Shown here piece after piece: positions 17,018 to 24,800 of a DNA stretch of 64,000 bases (its first letter is position 1; the number at the start of each line of letters is the position of its first letter). The notes beneath the pieces were generated by a model. It saw only the letters and a list, made by a program, of their open reading frames with translations. It was not told where the DNA came from and did no database searches. The stretch comes from Stenotrophomonas sp. UBA2629 (GTDB lineage Bacteria; Pseudomonadota; Gammaproteobacteria; Xanthomonadales; Xanthomonadaceae): NCBI GenBank assembly GCA_002359895.1, contig DEOB01000005.1:29488-93487 (forward strand), written 5' to 3'. Both the position numbers and the translations under genes were made by a program.

Positions 17018-18010
17018 TCAAAGTGCTTTCCGGTTGATCTGTCCTGCTGCGGTCTTTTCTCTGCCAGTGGGCAGCGCGGGTCGCAGCTGATGCACGAACG
17101 GGTAGGGTACGGCCGGCGTTGTAGGCAGGCTTTCGCGCCATTTTGCCAAGATCTCGGTGATCGCTTGCCCGGCCCGGAATTGCGGTTCCGATGGCTGCTC
17201 ACGCTCTTCCTTCTCGCGCCGCCTTACTGTCATCTTTGTCTGTGAGTACGCCGCAGTGAAGTCGTTGGTCGCATTCAACGCCTCCACCAGAAAGGCGCGT
17301 CCGGACCACGTGGCGCTGTCGGTGTTGCCGCAACCAAAGGACGGGCGGTCCTTGCGTGCGGCGGTGATGATCATGCGATTGGGGGCTTGCAGCGCCGGCA
17401 CAAAGCCGCCCGAATAACAGGCGGAAACCACAATCACCGCATTGCCGATCTTCGCCTCATCCAGCATCTGCGCCAGGTCCGCCGGCGTCAGCAGTTCCTC
17501 TTCGTTCCGGTCGGTGTGCAGATAGAAGCTGTTGTCGCGCAAGCCGTGACTGCTGAGGTAGAGAAACAGCACGTCCTCCTGGGGGTCGAGTCTTTCGCCG
17601 AGCGCATCCAGTGTGTAGTCCAGGCTCTGGTAAGTAGCCATCGGCACGGCGTTGGTGCCAGTGCGCGTCTGCGGATGGTTGATCAGGCTGATCATTCGCC
17701 CTGCGGCATCCCAGCGTTGTGATGACAGCTGCTGCAGATACACGACCTCGTTGCGGAAGACATCTTCGTCACTGTCACCAGCGACGCCGAGCACATACAT
17801 GTCGGTCACGCCTTGGCGCTGCGGTGCCAACCGGCCCAGCGCGGCATCCAGTAGCGCCTGTTGGGGGCCTTCCAGTCGTGGCGTCGTCGTTGCCCTCGGT
17901 GCGGCGACGGGCGTAGATGCCATTGCCGGCCCGATGCCAATGATCAAGGCGCCCAGAAGGCACATGGCACGCAAGGAGTAGCGCAACTGATGGGCAGGGC
18001 GGTTAGGCAT
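17018..18010 (-). CDS. exported caspase-like (C13 / clan CD) protein
   Basis: The protein has about 330 residues with an N-terminal signal peptide (MCLLGALIIGIGPAMAS). The clan CD dyad is visible as His in FLYLSSHGL and Cys in VVSACYSGGF, spaced as in C13 (legumain-like) and caspase-fold peptidases. It is predicted to be a periplasmic or secreted cysteine peptidase, though some relatives act as non-peptidase scaffolds. Starts at 18010, 18025 (ATG) and 18034 (TTG) are all possible, and a TAGAAT box at 18040-18045 on this strand would favour a very short leader. The neighbour upstream encodes a small exported DUF4124 protein. Substrate and role are unknown. Confidence 0.75.
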   Translation of the reverse strand: MPNRPAHQLRYSLRAMCLLGALIIGIGPAMASTPVAAPRATTTPRLEGPQQALLDAALGRLAPQRQGVTDMYVLGVAGDSDEDVFRNEVVYLQQLSSQRWDAAGRMISLINHPQTRTGTNAVPMATYQSLDYTLDALGERLDPQEDVLFLYLSSHGLRDNSFYLHTDRNEEELLTPADLAQMLDEAKIGNAVIVVSACYSGGFVPALQAPNRMIITAARKDRPSFGCGNTDSATWSGRAFLVEALNATNDFTAAYSQTKMTVRRREKEEREQPSEPQFRAGQAITEILAKWRESLPTTPAVPYPFVHQLRPALPTGREKTAAGQINRKAL

Positions 18011-18115
18011 GGCAAGAGGGCGCATGGGCGACAAGCGCGATTCTATCCAGTCGGCGTGATGGCCGATGGGTTGCGGGTTTGCGGCGTCCCGTTTGTCTGC
18101 GCTTTGGGAGGTTTT

Positions 18116-18511
18116 TCAGCGGCAGGCGTCGTGCACGCGGTTGTCCCAGCGGCTGGATAGCGCGAAGTCGCGGTGCAGGCCGGCCTTTGTGTAGGCATCC
18201 GCGCGGCCTCTTTTGGCGCGCTCGCAAGGCGTGACGGTTACGGTCCTTGCCGAGCGACTGGAGCGATAGCGTCCGCGTGACTGCCGTTTTGGCGGTGACG
18301 TGCTGCGCGATGATTCGATGCGTGCCTGCGTAGCGGAATCAATCGCGCGGGGTGTGGCATCCCAGCTTCGCAGCGTGGCGCCGTCGCAGGGCAGGGATTG
18401 GTAGGACACACCGCTATCGACGCTGCACTTGAAGACCTGCTGGGCAAGCGCCGCTTCGATGAAGAGGTGGACAAGCAGGCAGGCGATGATGAAACCGGTG
18501 ACGCCACGCAT
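18116..18511 (-). CDS. exported DUF4124-like protein
   Basis: The protein has 131 residues. A signal peptide (FIIACLLVHLFIEAALAQ) is followed by QVFKCSVDSGVSYQSLPCDG, which resembles the DUF4124 motif common in xanthomonads, with the paired cysteines kept. The rest is basic and Ser/Arg-rich without a recognised domain. It probably acts in the periplasm; function is unknown. It lies 105 bp upstream of the caspase-like gene on the same strand and may be co-transcribed. Confidence 0.65.
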   Translation of the reverse strand: MRGVTGFIIACLLVHLFIEAALAQQVFKCSVDSGVSYQSLPCDGATLRSWDATPRAIDSATQARIESSRSTSPPKRQSRGRYRSSRSARTVTVTPCERAKRGRADAYTKAGLHRDFALSSRWDNRVHDACR

Positions 18512-18686
18512 CGCAATGGCCTTGTACGCACAGGGAGTGCATTACCTTGTCGTGTGCGATGTTCACAGGCATCGAGGGTTCAACATGTCGTGTCGTAGGG
18601 GTTCCACCGCGCGCGTTTGAGCGTTTGTCTTGACGTCATGGCACGCAGTGCGCAGCACGATGTGAAGAAAAAATTTCACAAATGTC

Positions 18687-18715
18687 TTGCGGGCCTAAAA
18701 AAGGCCCGCTATTAT
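18687..18715 (+). promoter_or_regulatory. tRNA operon promoter with inverted repeat in the spacer
   Basis: A -35 box TTGCGG (18687-18692) and a -10 box TATTAT (18710-18715) are 17 nt apart. The spacer is occupied by a perfect inverted repeat: GCGGGCC (18689-18695), loop TAAAAAA, GGCCCGC (18703-18709), ending exactly at the -10 box. The mature tRNA-Ala starts at 18734. The promoter of the second tRNA locus in this window (59613-59642) has the same architecture. Confidence 0.7.
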
Positions 18716-18733
18716 TTCGTTCTCGGCAACGTC

Positions 18734-18809
18734 GGGGCCATAGCTCAGCTGGGAGAGCGCCTGCATGGCATGCAGGAGGTCAGCGGTTCGATCCCGCTTG
18801 GCTCCACCA
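18734..18809 (+). tRNA. tRNA-Ala(GGC)
   Basis: A 76-nt cloverleaf with encoded CCA. The anticodon loop ATGGCAT gives GGC, reading GCC/GCT alanine codons. The alanine identity pair G3-U70 is present in the acceptor stem (GGGGCCA with TGGCTCC). It is the first gene of an Ala-Glu-Ala-Glu cluster. Confidence 0.97.
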
Positions 18810-18859
18810 AATCCGGACATTAGGCCGTCTGGATTGTCGAAAAAATTGATGAGTTACGC

Positions 18860-18935
18860 GTCCCCATCGTCTAGAGGCCTAGGACATCACCCTTTCACGG
18901 TGGCGACCGGGGTTCGAATCCCCGTGGGGACGCCA
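18860..18935 (+). tRNA. tRNA-Glu(TTC)
   Basis: A 76-nt cloverleaf starting GTCCCCATCG and ending with encoded CCA. The anticodon loop CTTTCAC gives TTC. It lies 50 bp after tRNA-Ala in the same transcript and is identical to the copy at 19191. Confidence 0.97.
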
Positions 18936-19063
18936 TTCATCTAATGTATCAGGCTCCAGAGTTTGGAGCTTTGTTGGACGACACAGCTTGCCAAGTGTCA
19001 CGGAAGAAAAAGCTTCCATTTCCAACAAAACCCCGCCATAATGGCGGGCTAGCAACAAGACGT

Positions 19064-19139
19064 GGGGCCATAGCTCAGCTGGGAGAGCGCCTGCATGGCA
19101 TGCAGGAGGTCAGCGGTTCGATCCCGCTTGGCTCCACCA
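19064..19139 (+). tRNA. tRNA-Ala(GGC), second copy
   Basis: Identical in sequence to the copy at 18734, including G3-U70 and encoded CCA. A short palindrome, CCCGCC-ATAAT-GGCGGG (19032-19048), precedes it and could be a processing hairpin in the precursor. Confidence 0.97.
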
Positions 19140-19190
19140 AATTCGGATATTAGGCCATCCGAATCACAACTTGAGATTTGAAGAATACGC

Positions 19191-19266
19191 GTCCCCATCG
19201 TCTAGAGGCCTAGGACATCACCCTTTCACGGTGGCGACCGGGGTTCGAATCCCCGTGGGGACGCCA
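19191..19266 (+). tRNA. tRNA-Glu(TTC), second copy
   Basis: Identical to the copy at 18860, anticodon TTC with encoded CCA. It closes the tandem Ala-Glu-Ala-Glu cluster and is followed at once by a strong terminator. Confidence 0.97.
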
Positions 19267-19276
19267 TTTCATAAAA

Positions 19277-19307
19277 AGCTCCGGGAAACCGGGGCTTTTT
19301 TCTTTTT
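19277..19307 (+). terminator. tRNA operon terminator
   Basis: AGCTCCGG (19277-19284) and CCGGGGCT (19289-19296) form a stem with a GAAA loop, followed by a long T-rich tract. It lies 10 bp after the last tRNA. Confidence 0.92.
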
Positions 19308-19743
19308 CCGCTACCGGCGAGTGAAGGTTTCGGCGGTATGGATCTGTTGCGAGGCTTGTCGATTGGCGAGCCCGCTTGTTCCGCATCCACTTTCGCTCTG
19401 TTCATTACGGGCGGCAGCGTAGGGCGTGGATGACACGGGCATTGAGGCGCCGCATTGGCGAGCCGTCATGCGCTGGTTGATGGCGCGCACTAGGAAGTTC
19501 TTTCGAGCGGGCGTGTTTGCCCCTGTTCGCGCCCGCGGCTTTTCTGTTTGAGATGCGCGTGGAGCCGCTCTTGGTGTTGTGCGGTGGAGAGGTGTTGCCC
19601 GTCGCGTGCGTTTCAGGTGCGCGGGGAAGGGCATTCACTGCGGTCTTCATCTGTGGCCGCCGCTAGGGCATGGGCGCAATGCCCGCTATCGAACGGTTGT
19701 GCTGTCTGTCTATCGTGCAGCACAGACGGCGCACTCAATCCGA
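19308..19743. other. intergenic stretch without a recognised gene
   Basis: About 430 bp between the tRNA terminator and the fadA terminator. The open frames in it are short, Arg/Ala-rich and resemble no family I know. I see no clear promoter, repeat or RNA gene. Confidence 0.5.
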
Positions 19744-19773
19744 AATGAAAAGGGCAGCCCTGAGGCTGCCCTT
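19744..19773 (-). terminator. psrA-fadBA operon terminator
   Basis: AAGGGCAGCC and GGCTGCCCTT (19750-19773) form a perfect 10-bp stem with a four-base loop. On the minus strand it is followed by TTTCATTT, 25 bp beyond the fadA stop. Confidence 0.88.
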
Positions 19774-19797
19774 CTGGTTTGCGCTACGGCCGAGCGA

Positions 19798-21006
19798 TTA
19801 CAGCGATTCGAAGATGCCTGCTGCGCCCATGCCCGTACCGATGCACATGGTGACCATGCCGTACTTCTGCTGGCGACGACGCAGGCCATGCAGGATGGTG
19901 GCGGTACGGATTGCGCCGGTGGCGCCCAGCGGGTGGCCCAGGGCGATGGCGCCGCCCAACGGATTGACCTTGCTCGGGTCCAGGCCGCAGTCACGGATGA
20001 CCGCCAGCGATTGTGCGGCGAAGGCTTCGTTCAGCTCGATCCAGTCCAGCTGGTCCTGGCTCAGGCCGGCCTGCTTGAGCGCCTTGGGGATTGCGGCGAT
20101 TGGGCCGATGCCCATCACTTCCGGCCGCACGCCGGCAACGGAGAAGCTGACGAAGCGGGCCAGCGGGGTGAGGCCGTAGTCTTTGATGGCCTGTTCCGAA
20201 GCCAGCAGCACTGCGCCGGCGCCATCGCTCATCTGCGAGGAATTGCCGGCGGTAACCGAGCCGCCGAACTGGCCGTTGCGGAACACCGGGCGCAGCTTGG
20301 CCAAGCCTTCAGCGGACGAATCCAGGCGCGGGCCTTCGTCGGTATCAGCCAGCTTGTTGCGGGTGATGATGCGCTTGCCATCGGCCAGGTCGGGCAGGTG
20401 CGAGACGATGTCGTAAGGGCTGATTTCGTCCTTGAACTCGCCGTTCTGGATGGCAGCGATTGCCTTCTGGTGCGAGGCCAGGGCGAAGGCGTCCTGGTCT
20501 TCGCGCGAGACCTTCCATTCTTCAGCGACCTTTTCGGCGGTGATGCCCATGCCATAGGCGATGGCGGTGTGGTCGTTGTCGAACACGCTCGGCGCCATGG
20601 CGATCTTGTTGCCCATCATCGGCACCATCGACATCGACTCGGTGCCGCCCGCTAGCATCAGGTCGCTGTTGCCCAGACGGATCTGGTCAGCGGCCATCGC
20701 CACGGCCTGCAGGCCGGACGAGCAGAAGCGGTTCACCGTCTGCGCGGCGATGGTGTTGGGCAGGCCGGCCAGCAGCACGCCGATGCGCGCCACGTTCATG
20801 CCTTGCTCGGCTTCGGGCATGGCGCAGCCGATGATGGCGTCGTCGATGCGGTTGACGTCCACGCCCGGCGCCTGCGCGACGACGGAGCGGAGCACGTGGG
20901 CGAGCATGTCGTCCGGGCGGGTGTTGCGGAACATGCCTTTGGGTGCCTTGCCAACCGGGGTGCGGGTGGCGGCGACGATGTAGGCGTCCTGGATTTGCTT
21001 GGTCAT
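19798..21006 (-). CDS. fadA: acetyl-CoA C-acyltransferase (3-ketoacyl-CoA thiolase)
   Basis: This 402-residue thiolase performs the last step of fatty-acid beta-oxidation. The acyl-enzyme cysteine lies in NRFCSSGLQAVAMA near residue 90, with the catalytic His/Cys region GHPLGATGA and MCIGTGMG at the C-terminus. ATG at 21006 (MTKQIQDAYIV) is chosen; an upstream in-frame ATG adds 14 residues with no family match. It lies 79 bp behind the multifunctional fadB and forms the beta-oxidation complex with it. Confidence 0.93.
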   Translation of the reverse strand: MTKQIQDAYIVAATRTPVGKAPKGMFRNTRPDDMLAHVLRSVVAQAPGVDVNRIDDAIIGCAMPEAEQGMNVARIGVLLAGLPNTIAAQTVNRFCSSGLQAVAMAADQIRLGNSDLMLAGGTESMSMVPMMGNKIAMAPSVFDNDHTAIAYGMGITAEKVAEEWKVSREDQDAFALASHQKAIAAIQNGEFKDEISPYDIVSHLPDLADGKRIITRNKLADTDEGPRLDSSAEGLAKLRPVFRNGQFGGSVTAGNSSQMSDGAGAVLLASEQAIKDYGLTPLARFVSFSVAGVRPEVMGIGPIAAIPKALKQAGLSQDQLDWIELNEAFAAQSLAVIRDCGLDPSKVNPLGGAIALGHPLGATGAIRTATILHGLRRRQQKYGMVTMCIGTGMGAAGIFESL

Positions 21007-21085
21007 TGCACTGATCTCTTCAATAGGTGTGAGCGTGAGGGCGGGCAAGGGCGACGCGTTGGCATCGCCCTGGAAGCACGCTCAC

Positions 21086-23458
21086 TCAGTTCCGCAGCGG
21101 CTTGCCGGTCTTGAGCATGTGCGCGATGCGGGCCTGGGTCTTTTCCTGTTGTGCCAGTTCGACGAAGTGCTTGCGCTCCAAGGTGAGCAGCCACTCTTCA
21201 TCGACCAGCGTGTTGCGGTCGACCTTGCCGCCGCACAGCACGGTGGCGATGCGCTCGGCGATTTCGTAGTCGTATGGGCTGATGAAACGGCCTTCCAACA
21301 TGTTGACCAACATCATCTTGAAGGTAGCGATGCCGACATCGCCGGCCACGCGGATGCGGCGTGCGGGCATCGGCGGACGGTAGCCGCCTTCGGCCAGTGC
21401 GGTGACTTCGGCCTTGGCGATGTGCAGGAGCTCGAAGCTGTTGAACACGACCTTGTCGGTGCCACGCATCAGGCCCAGTTCCTTGGCGTTGACCGCAGAG
21501 TTGGACACCTTGGCCATGGCGACGGTTTCAAAGGTCTTCTTCAGTTCGGCAAACACATCGCCGTCCGGGCCTGCGGCCTGCGAGGCGCGCACGGCGATTT
21601 CCTTCAGGCCACCACCGGCCGGCAGCAGGCCGACGCCGGCCTCGACCAGACCGATGTAGCTTTCCAGCGCGGCGACCGACTTGGCCGCGTGCATCTGGAA
21701 CTCACAACCGCCGCCCAAGGCCAAGCCGCGCACGGCGGTGACGACCGGCACGGTGGCGTACTTGATGCGCTGGCTGGTGCGCTGGAAGTTGGCGACCATC
21801 GCCTCGAACTCAGCGAACTTGCCGGCCTGCAACGCGCTGAGCGCGCCGGACAAATCCGCGCCGGCAGAGAAGGGCTCCTTGTTCTGCCAGATCACCACGC
21901 CCTTGAACTGCTTTTCCGACAGGCCGATGGCGTGCTGGATGCCGTCCAATACCTGGTCGGACACGGTGTTCATCTTGGTCTTGAAACTGATGACGCCGAT
22001 GCCGTCGCCGTCGGTCCACAGGCGGATGCCGTCGTTCTCGAACACGGTTTCGCCCTGCGCGAACTTTTCGCCCAGCAGTGCATCCGGGAAGCGCTGGCGC
22101 TGGTACACCGGCAGCGACGAGCGTGGCACCAGTGCATTCTGCGACGGGCTGTAGCTGCCTTCAGCGGCATGCACGCCATCGCGGCCGTCCAGCACCCACG
22201 CCGGCAACGTCGCATTGCTCATGCTCTTGCCGGCGGCGATGTCCTCGGCAATCCACTGCGCCACCTGCTTCCAGCCGGCAGCCTGCCAGGTCTCGAACGG
22301 GCCCAGCGACCAGCCATAGCCCCAGCGGATGGCCAGGTCCACGTCGCGCGCGGTTTCGGCGATATCGGCCAGGTGGTAGGCGCTGTAATGGAACAGGTCG
22401 CGGAAGGTGGCCCACAGGAACTGCGCATGCGGGTGCTGGCTTTCGCGCAGCTTGGCGAACTTCTCGGCGGGGTTTTTGATCTTCAGGATCTCGACCACTT
22501 CCGGCGCGGCCACGCGATCAGCCGGACGGTAGTCCTGCTTTTCAAGGTCGACGACCAGGATGTCCTTGCCCACTTTGCGGAAGATGCCAGCGCCGGTCTT
22601 CTGGCCCAGTGCACCCTTGCTGATCAGCGCGCCCAGCCATGCCGGCGCGTTGAAATACTTGTGCCACGGGTCGTCAGGCAGGGTGTCGCCCATGGTCTTG
22701 ATGACGTGCGCCATGGTGTCCAGGCCAACCACGTCGGAGGTGCGGTAGGTGGCCGACTTGGGGCGGCCGACCAGCGGGCCGGTCAGGCCGTCCACTTCGT
22801 CGAAGCCCAGGCCAAACTGCTGGGTGTGGTGGATGGTGGACAGGATCGAGAACACGCCGATGCGGTTGCCGATGAAGTTCGGGGTGTCCTTGGCGTACAC
22901 CACGCCCTTGCCGAGGTTGGTGGTGAGGAAGGTTTCCAGGCCTTCCAGCACGGCCTTGTCGGTGGTCTTGGCCGGGATCAGCTCGGCCAGGTGCATGTAG
23001 CGCGGCGGGTTGAAGAAATGCACGCCGCTGAAGCGGTGGCGCAGCTCTTCCGGCAGCACATCGGCCAGCTTGTTGATGCCCAGGCCGGACGTGTTGGAGG
23101 CCAGCACCGCGTGTTCGTTCACGAACGGCGCGATCTTCTTGTACAGATCCTGCTTCCAATCCATCCGTTCAGCGATGGCTTCGATGATCAGGTCGCAGTC
23201 GCGCAGCTGTTCCAGGCCGGAGTCGTAATTGGCCGGGGTGATGGCCTCGGCCAGCGACTTGCTGGCCAGCGGGGCCGGGCTCAGTTTGCCCAGGTTGGCG
23301 ATGGCCTTGAGCACGATGCCATCGGCTGGACCTTCCTTGGCGGCAAGGTCGAACAGGACGGTGTTGACGCCGGCATTGGTCAGGTGGGCGGCGATCTGCG
23401 CACCCATGACGCCTGCGCCAAGGACGGCGGCGCGGCGGACAAGCAGGGAATTGGACAT
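21086..23458 (-). CDS. fadB: 3-hydroxyacyl-CoA dehydrogenase / enoyl-CoA hydratase, inverted domain order
   Basis: The protein has 790 residues. The NAD-binding 3-hydroxyacyl-CoA dehydrogenase comes first (GAGVMGAQIAAHL near residue 15; catalytic His in GVHFFNPPRYMHLAELI), followed by its C-terminal domains. The enoyl-CoA hydratase comes last (from about residue 450, with GADLSGALSAL and ALGGGCEFQMHA). This order is opposite to E. coli FadB and matches FadN-type proteins. The start at 23458 (MSNSLLVRRAAVLG) fits the family; an upstream ATG would overlap psrA. It is co-transcribed with psrA and fadA. Confidence 0.92.
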   Translation of the reverse strand: MSNSLLVRRAAVLGAGVMGAQIAAHLTNAGVNTVLFDLAAKEGPADGIVLKAIANLGKLSPAPLASKSLAEAITPANYDSGLEQLRDCDLIIEAIAERMDWKQDLYKKIAPFVNEHAVLASNTSGLGINKLADVLPEELRHRFSGVHFFNPPRYMHLAELIPAKTTDKAVLEGLETFLTTNLGKGVVYAKDTPNFIGNRIGVFSILSTIHHTQQFGLGFDEVDGLTGPLVGRPKSATYRTSDVVGLDTMAHVIKTMGDTLPDDPWHKYFNAPAWLGALISKGALGQKTGAGIFRKVGKDILVVDLEKQDYRPADRVAAPEVVEILKIKNPAEKFAKLRESQHPHAQFLWATFRDLFHYSAYHLADIAETARDVDLAIRWGYGWSLGPFETWQAAGWKQVAQWIAEDIAAGKSMSNATLPAWVLDGRDGVHAAEGSYSPSQNALVPRSSLPVYQRQRFPDALLGEKFAQGETVFENDGIRLWTDGDGIGVISFKTKMNTVSDQVLDGIQHAIGLSEKQFKGVVIWQNKEPFSAGADLSGALSALQAGKFAEFEAMVANFQRTSQRIKYATVPVVTAVRGLALGGGCEFQMHAAKSVAALESYIGLVEAGVGLLPAGGGLKEIAVRASQAAGPDGDVFAELKKTFETVAMAKVSNSAVNAKELGLMRGTDKVVFNSFELLHIAKAEVTALAEGGYRPPMPARRIRVAGDVGIATFKMMLVNMLEGRFISPYDYEIAERIATVLCGGKVDRNTLVDEEWLLTLERKHFVELAQQEKTQARIAHMLKTGKPLRN

Positions 23459-23492
23459 ATCGATAAACCTTTGGTCTGCGATGACGGGTGGA

Positions 23493-24140
23493 TCAGGGGA
23501 GGGGAGTTGGCGTACGTGCACTGGCACGGAAGCCTGCTTCGGCGAAATGGATCAGTTCCTGCGCGGCCTTGCTGCGGTGTGCGGCCTCGCTGATGTTGTG
23601 CGGGCGCTTGATCAGCCCGAAATCGGCCATGGCGTAAGTGAGCGCGCCGGCCAGGAAGTCCAGGCGCCAGTACAGGTCTTCCTTGCTCAGCCCCGGCACG
23701 CAGGCGCCGATGGCTTTGCCGAAATCACGCAGCACATGGCCGTAATGGTCGGACAGGAACTTGCGCAGGTTGTCGTTCTTTTCGGCGTAGGCACGGGCGA
23801 TGACGCGCACAAAGGCGCCGCCGCTCTGGCGGTCCTGGGCCATGGCCAAGGCCGGCTCGACGAAGGCAGCCAATACAGCGCGCAGGTCCCCCGGGTTGGT
23901 GCTGCGGGCCTGTTCCAGCTGGCTCAGGCGCGCGCTGGTCATTTCGTCCATGCGGCGGCGGAACACTTCATTGACCAGGTTGTCCTTGGAGCCGAAGTGG
24001 TAGTTGACCGCGGCAATGTTGACGTCCGCATGACTGGTCACCTGCCGCAACGAGGTGCCAGCAAAGCCATGTTGGGCAAACAATTCCTCGGCTGCGCCGA
24101 GAATGCGGTCCTTGGTGGAGAAGCTGGCGGATTTGGCCAT
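23493..24140 (-). CDS. psrA: TetR-family fatty-acid regulator, PsrA-like
   Basis: The protein has 215 residues. The N-terminal helix-turn-helix contains ELFAQHGFAGTSLRQVTSHADVNIAAVNYHFGSKDNL (given here as the family hallmark AAVNYHFGSK). The ligand domain keeps PsrA-like segments such as DLYWRLDFLAGALTYAMAD. PsrA proteins repress beta-oxidation genes until long-chain acyl molecules bind. It is followed after 34 bp by fadB, and 15 bp upstream of its start lies a canonical PsrA box. ATG 24140 is preferred over one six codons upstream because that one would fall in the operator. Ligand specificity is inferred. Confidence 0.8.
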   Translation of the reverse strand: MAKSASFSTKDRILGAAEELFAQHGFAGTSLRQVTSHADVNIAAVNYHFGSKDNLVNEVFRRRMDEMTSARLSQLEQARSTNPGDLRAVLAAFVEPALAMAQDRQSGGAFVRVIARAYAEKNDNLRKFLSDHYGHVLRDFGKAIGACVPGLSKEDLYWRLDFLAGALTYAMADFGLIKRPHNISEAAHRSKAAQELIHFAEAGFRASARTPTPLP

Positions 24141-24155
24141 GGTCACAAAATCAAT

Positions 24156-24169
24156 CAAACGATTGTTTG
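24156..24169 (-). promoter_or_regulatory. PsrA-type operator
   Basis: CAAAC-GATT-GTTTG is a perfect dyad matching the Pseudomonas PsrA consensus (G/C)AAAC-N2-4-GTTT(G/C). It sits 15 bp in front of the psrA start, which suggests autoregulation of the psrA-fadB-fadA operon. Confidence 0.7.
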
Positions 24170-24280
24170 GATCCTACGCCCGGCTGTGGCCTCTGGTCAT
24201 GTTGCTATGCAGCATCATTCATGTGCCGCTGTGCAAAGGCGCAGAGCACCCGGTAGAATTAGCCACCGCAATTCAGGCTA

Positions 24281-24306
24281 AGCCCGCGTCCGCACGCGGG
24301 TTTTTT
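24281..24306 (+). terminator. intrinsic terminator in the ndk leader region
   Basis: CCCGCGT (24283-24289), loop CCGC, ACGCGGG (24294-24300), followed by six T. It lies only 43 bp before the ndk start, on the coding strand of ndk, with a TAGAAT -10-like box (24254-24259) just upstream. It is either a leader attenuator for ndk or the end of a very short transcript. Confidence 0.75.
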
Positions 24307-24348
24307 CATATACCCTCGGGCCAACCGGCCCTAACTCCGGAGAATTCC

Positions 24349-24774
24349 ATGGCGCTCGAGCGCACTCTTTCCATCATCAAGCCTGACGCCGTTGCCAAGA
24401 ACGTGATCGGCGAAATCTACGCCCGCTTCGAAAAGGCTGGCCTGAAGGTTGTGGCCGCCAAGTACAAGCAGCTGTCGCGTCGTGAAGCTGAAGGCTTCTA
24501 CGCCGTGCACCGCGAGCGTCCGTTCTTCAACGCACTGGTCGAGTTCATGATCTCCGGCCCGGTGATGATCCAGGCGCTGGAAGGCGAGAACGCCGTGCTG
24601 GCACACCGCGACCTGCTGGGCGCCACCAACCCGAAGGACGCAGCACCGGGCACCATTCGCGCTGATTTCGCCGATTCCATCGACGCCAACGCCGCCCACG
24701 GTTCGGATTCGGTCGAGAATGCAGCCAATGAAGTGGCTTACTTCTTCGCCGCCACCGAAGTGGTTTCGCGCTAA
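24349..24774 (+). CDS. ndk: nucleoside-diphosphate kinase
   Basis: The protein has 141 residues, the normal length. It transfers gamma phosphate between NTPs and NDPs through a phosphohistidine. The catalytic motif NAAHGSDS carries the His near residue 117, and the N-terminal ERTLSIIKPDAVAKN is typical. ATG 24349 follows ACTCCGGAG. A strong terminator-like hairpin lies just upstream and rlmN starts 26 bp downstream. Confidence 0.96.
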   Translation: MALERTLSIIKPDAVAKNVIGEIYARFEKAGLKVVAAKYKQLSRREAEGFYAVHRERPFFNALVEFMISGPVMIQALEGENAVLAHRDLLGATNPKDAAPGTIRADFADSIDANAAHGSDSVENAANEVAYFFAATEVVSR

Positions 24775-24800
24775 GTAGCAAGTAAAAAGAGGTTGAAGCC

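Noticed and set aside
17680..17700. FNR-box-like TTGATCAGG-CTGATCA
   Set aside because: Half-site spacing and orientation do not match TTGAT-N4-ATCAA and it lies inside the caspase-like coding sequence.
19311..19634. Arg-rich open frame on the minus strand between the tRNAs and fadA
   Set aside because: Composition is typical of an antisense frame in high-GC DNA; no domain, no ribosome binding site.
20999..23593. 864-codon open frame opposite fadB
   Set aside because: It runs antisense to an unambiguous beta-oxidation enzyme and matches no family; a long shadow frame caused by GC-rich codon bias.
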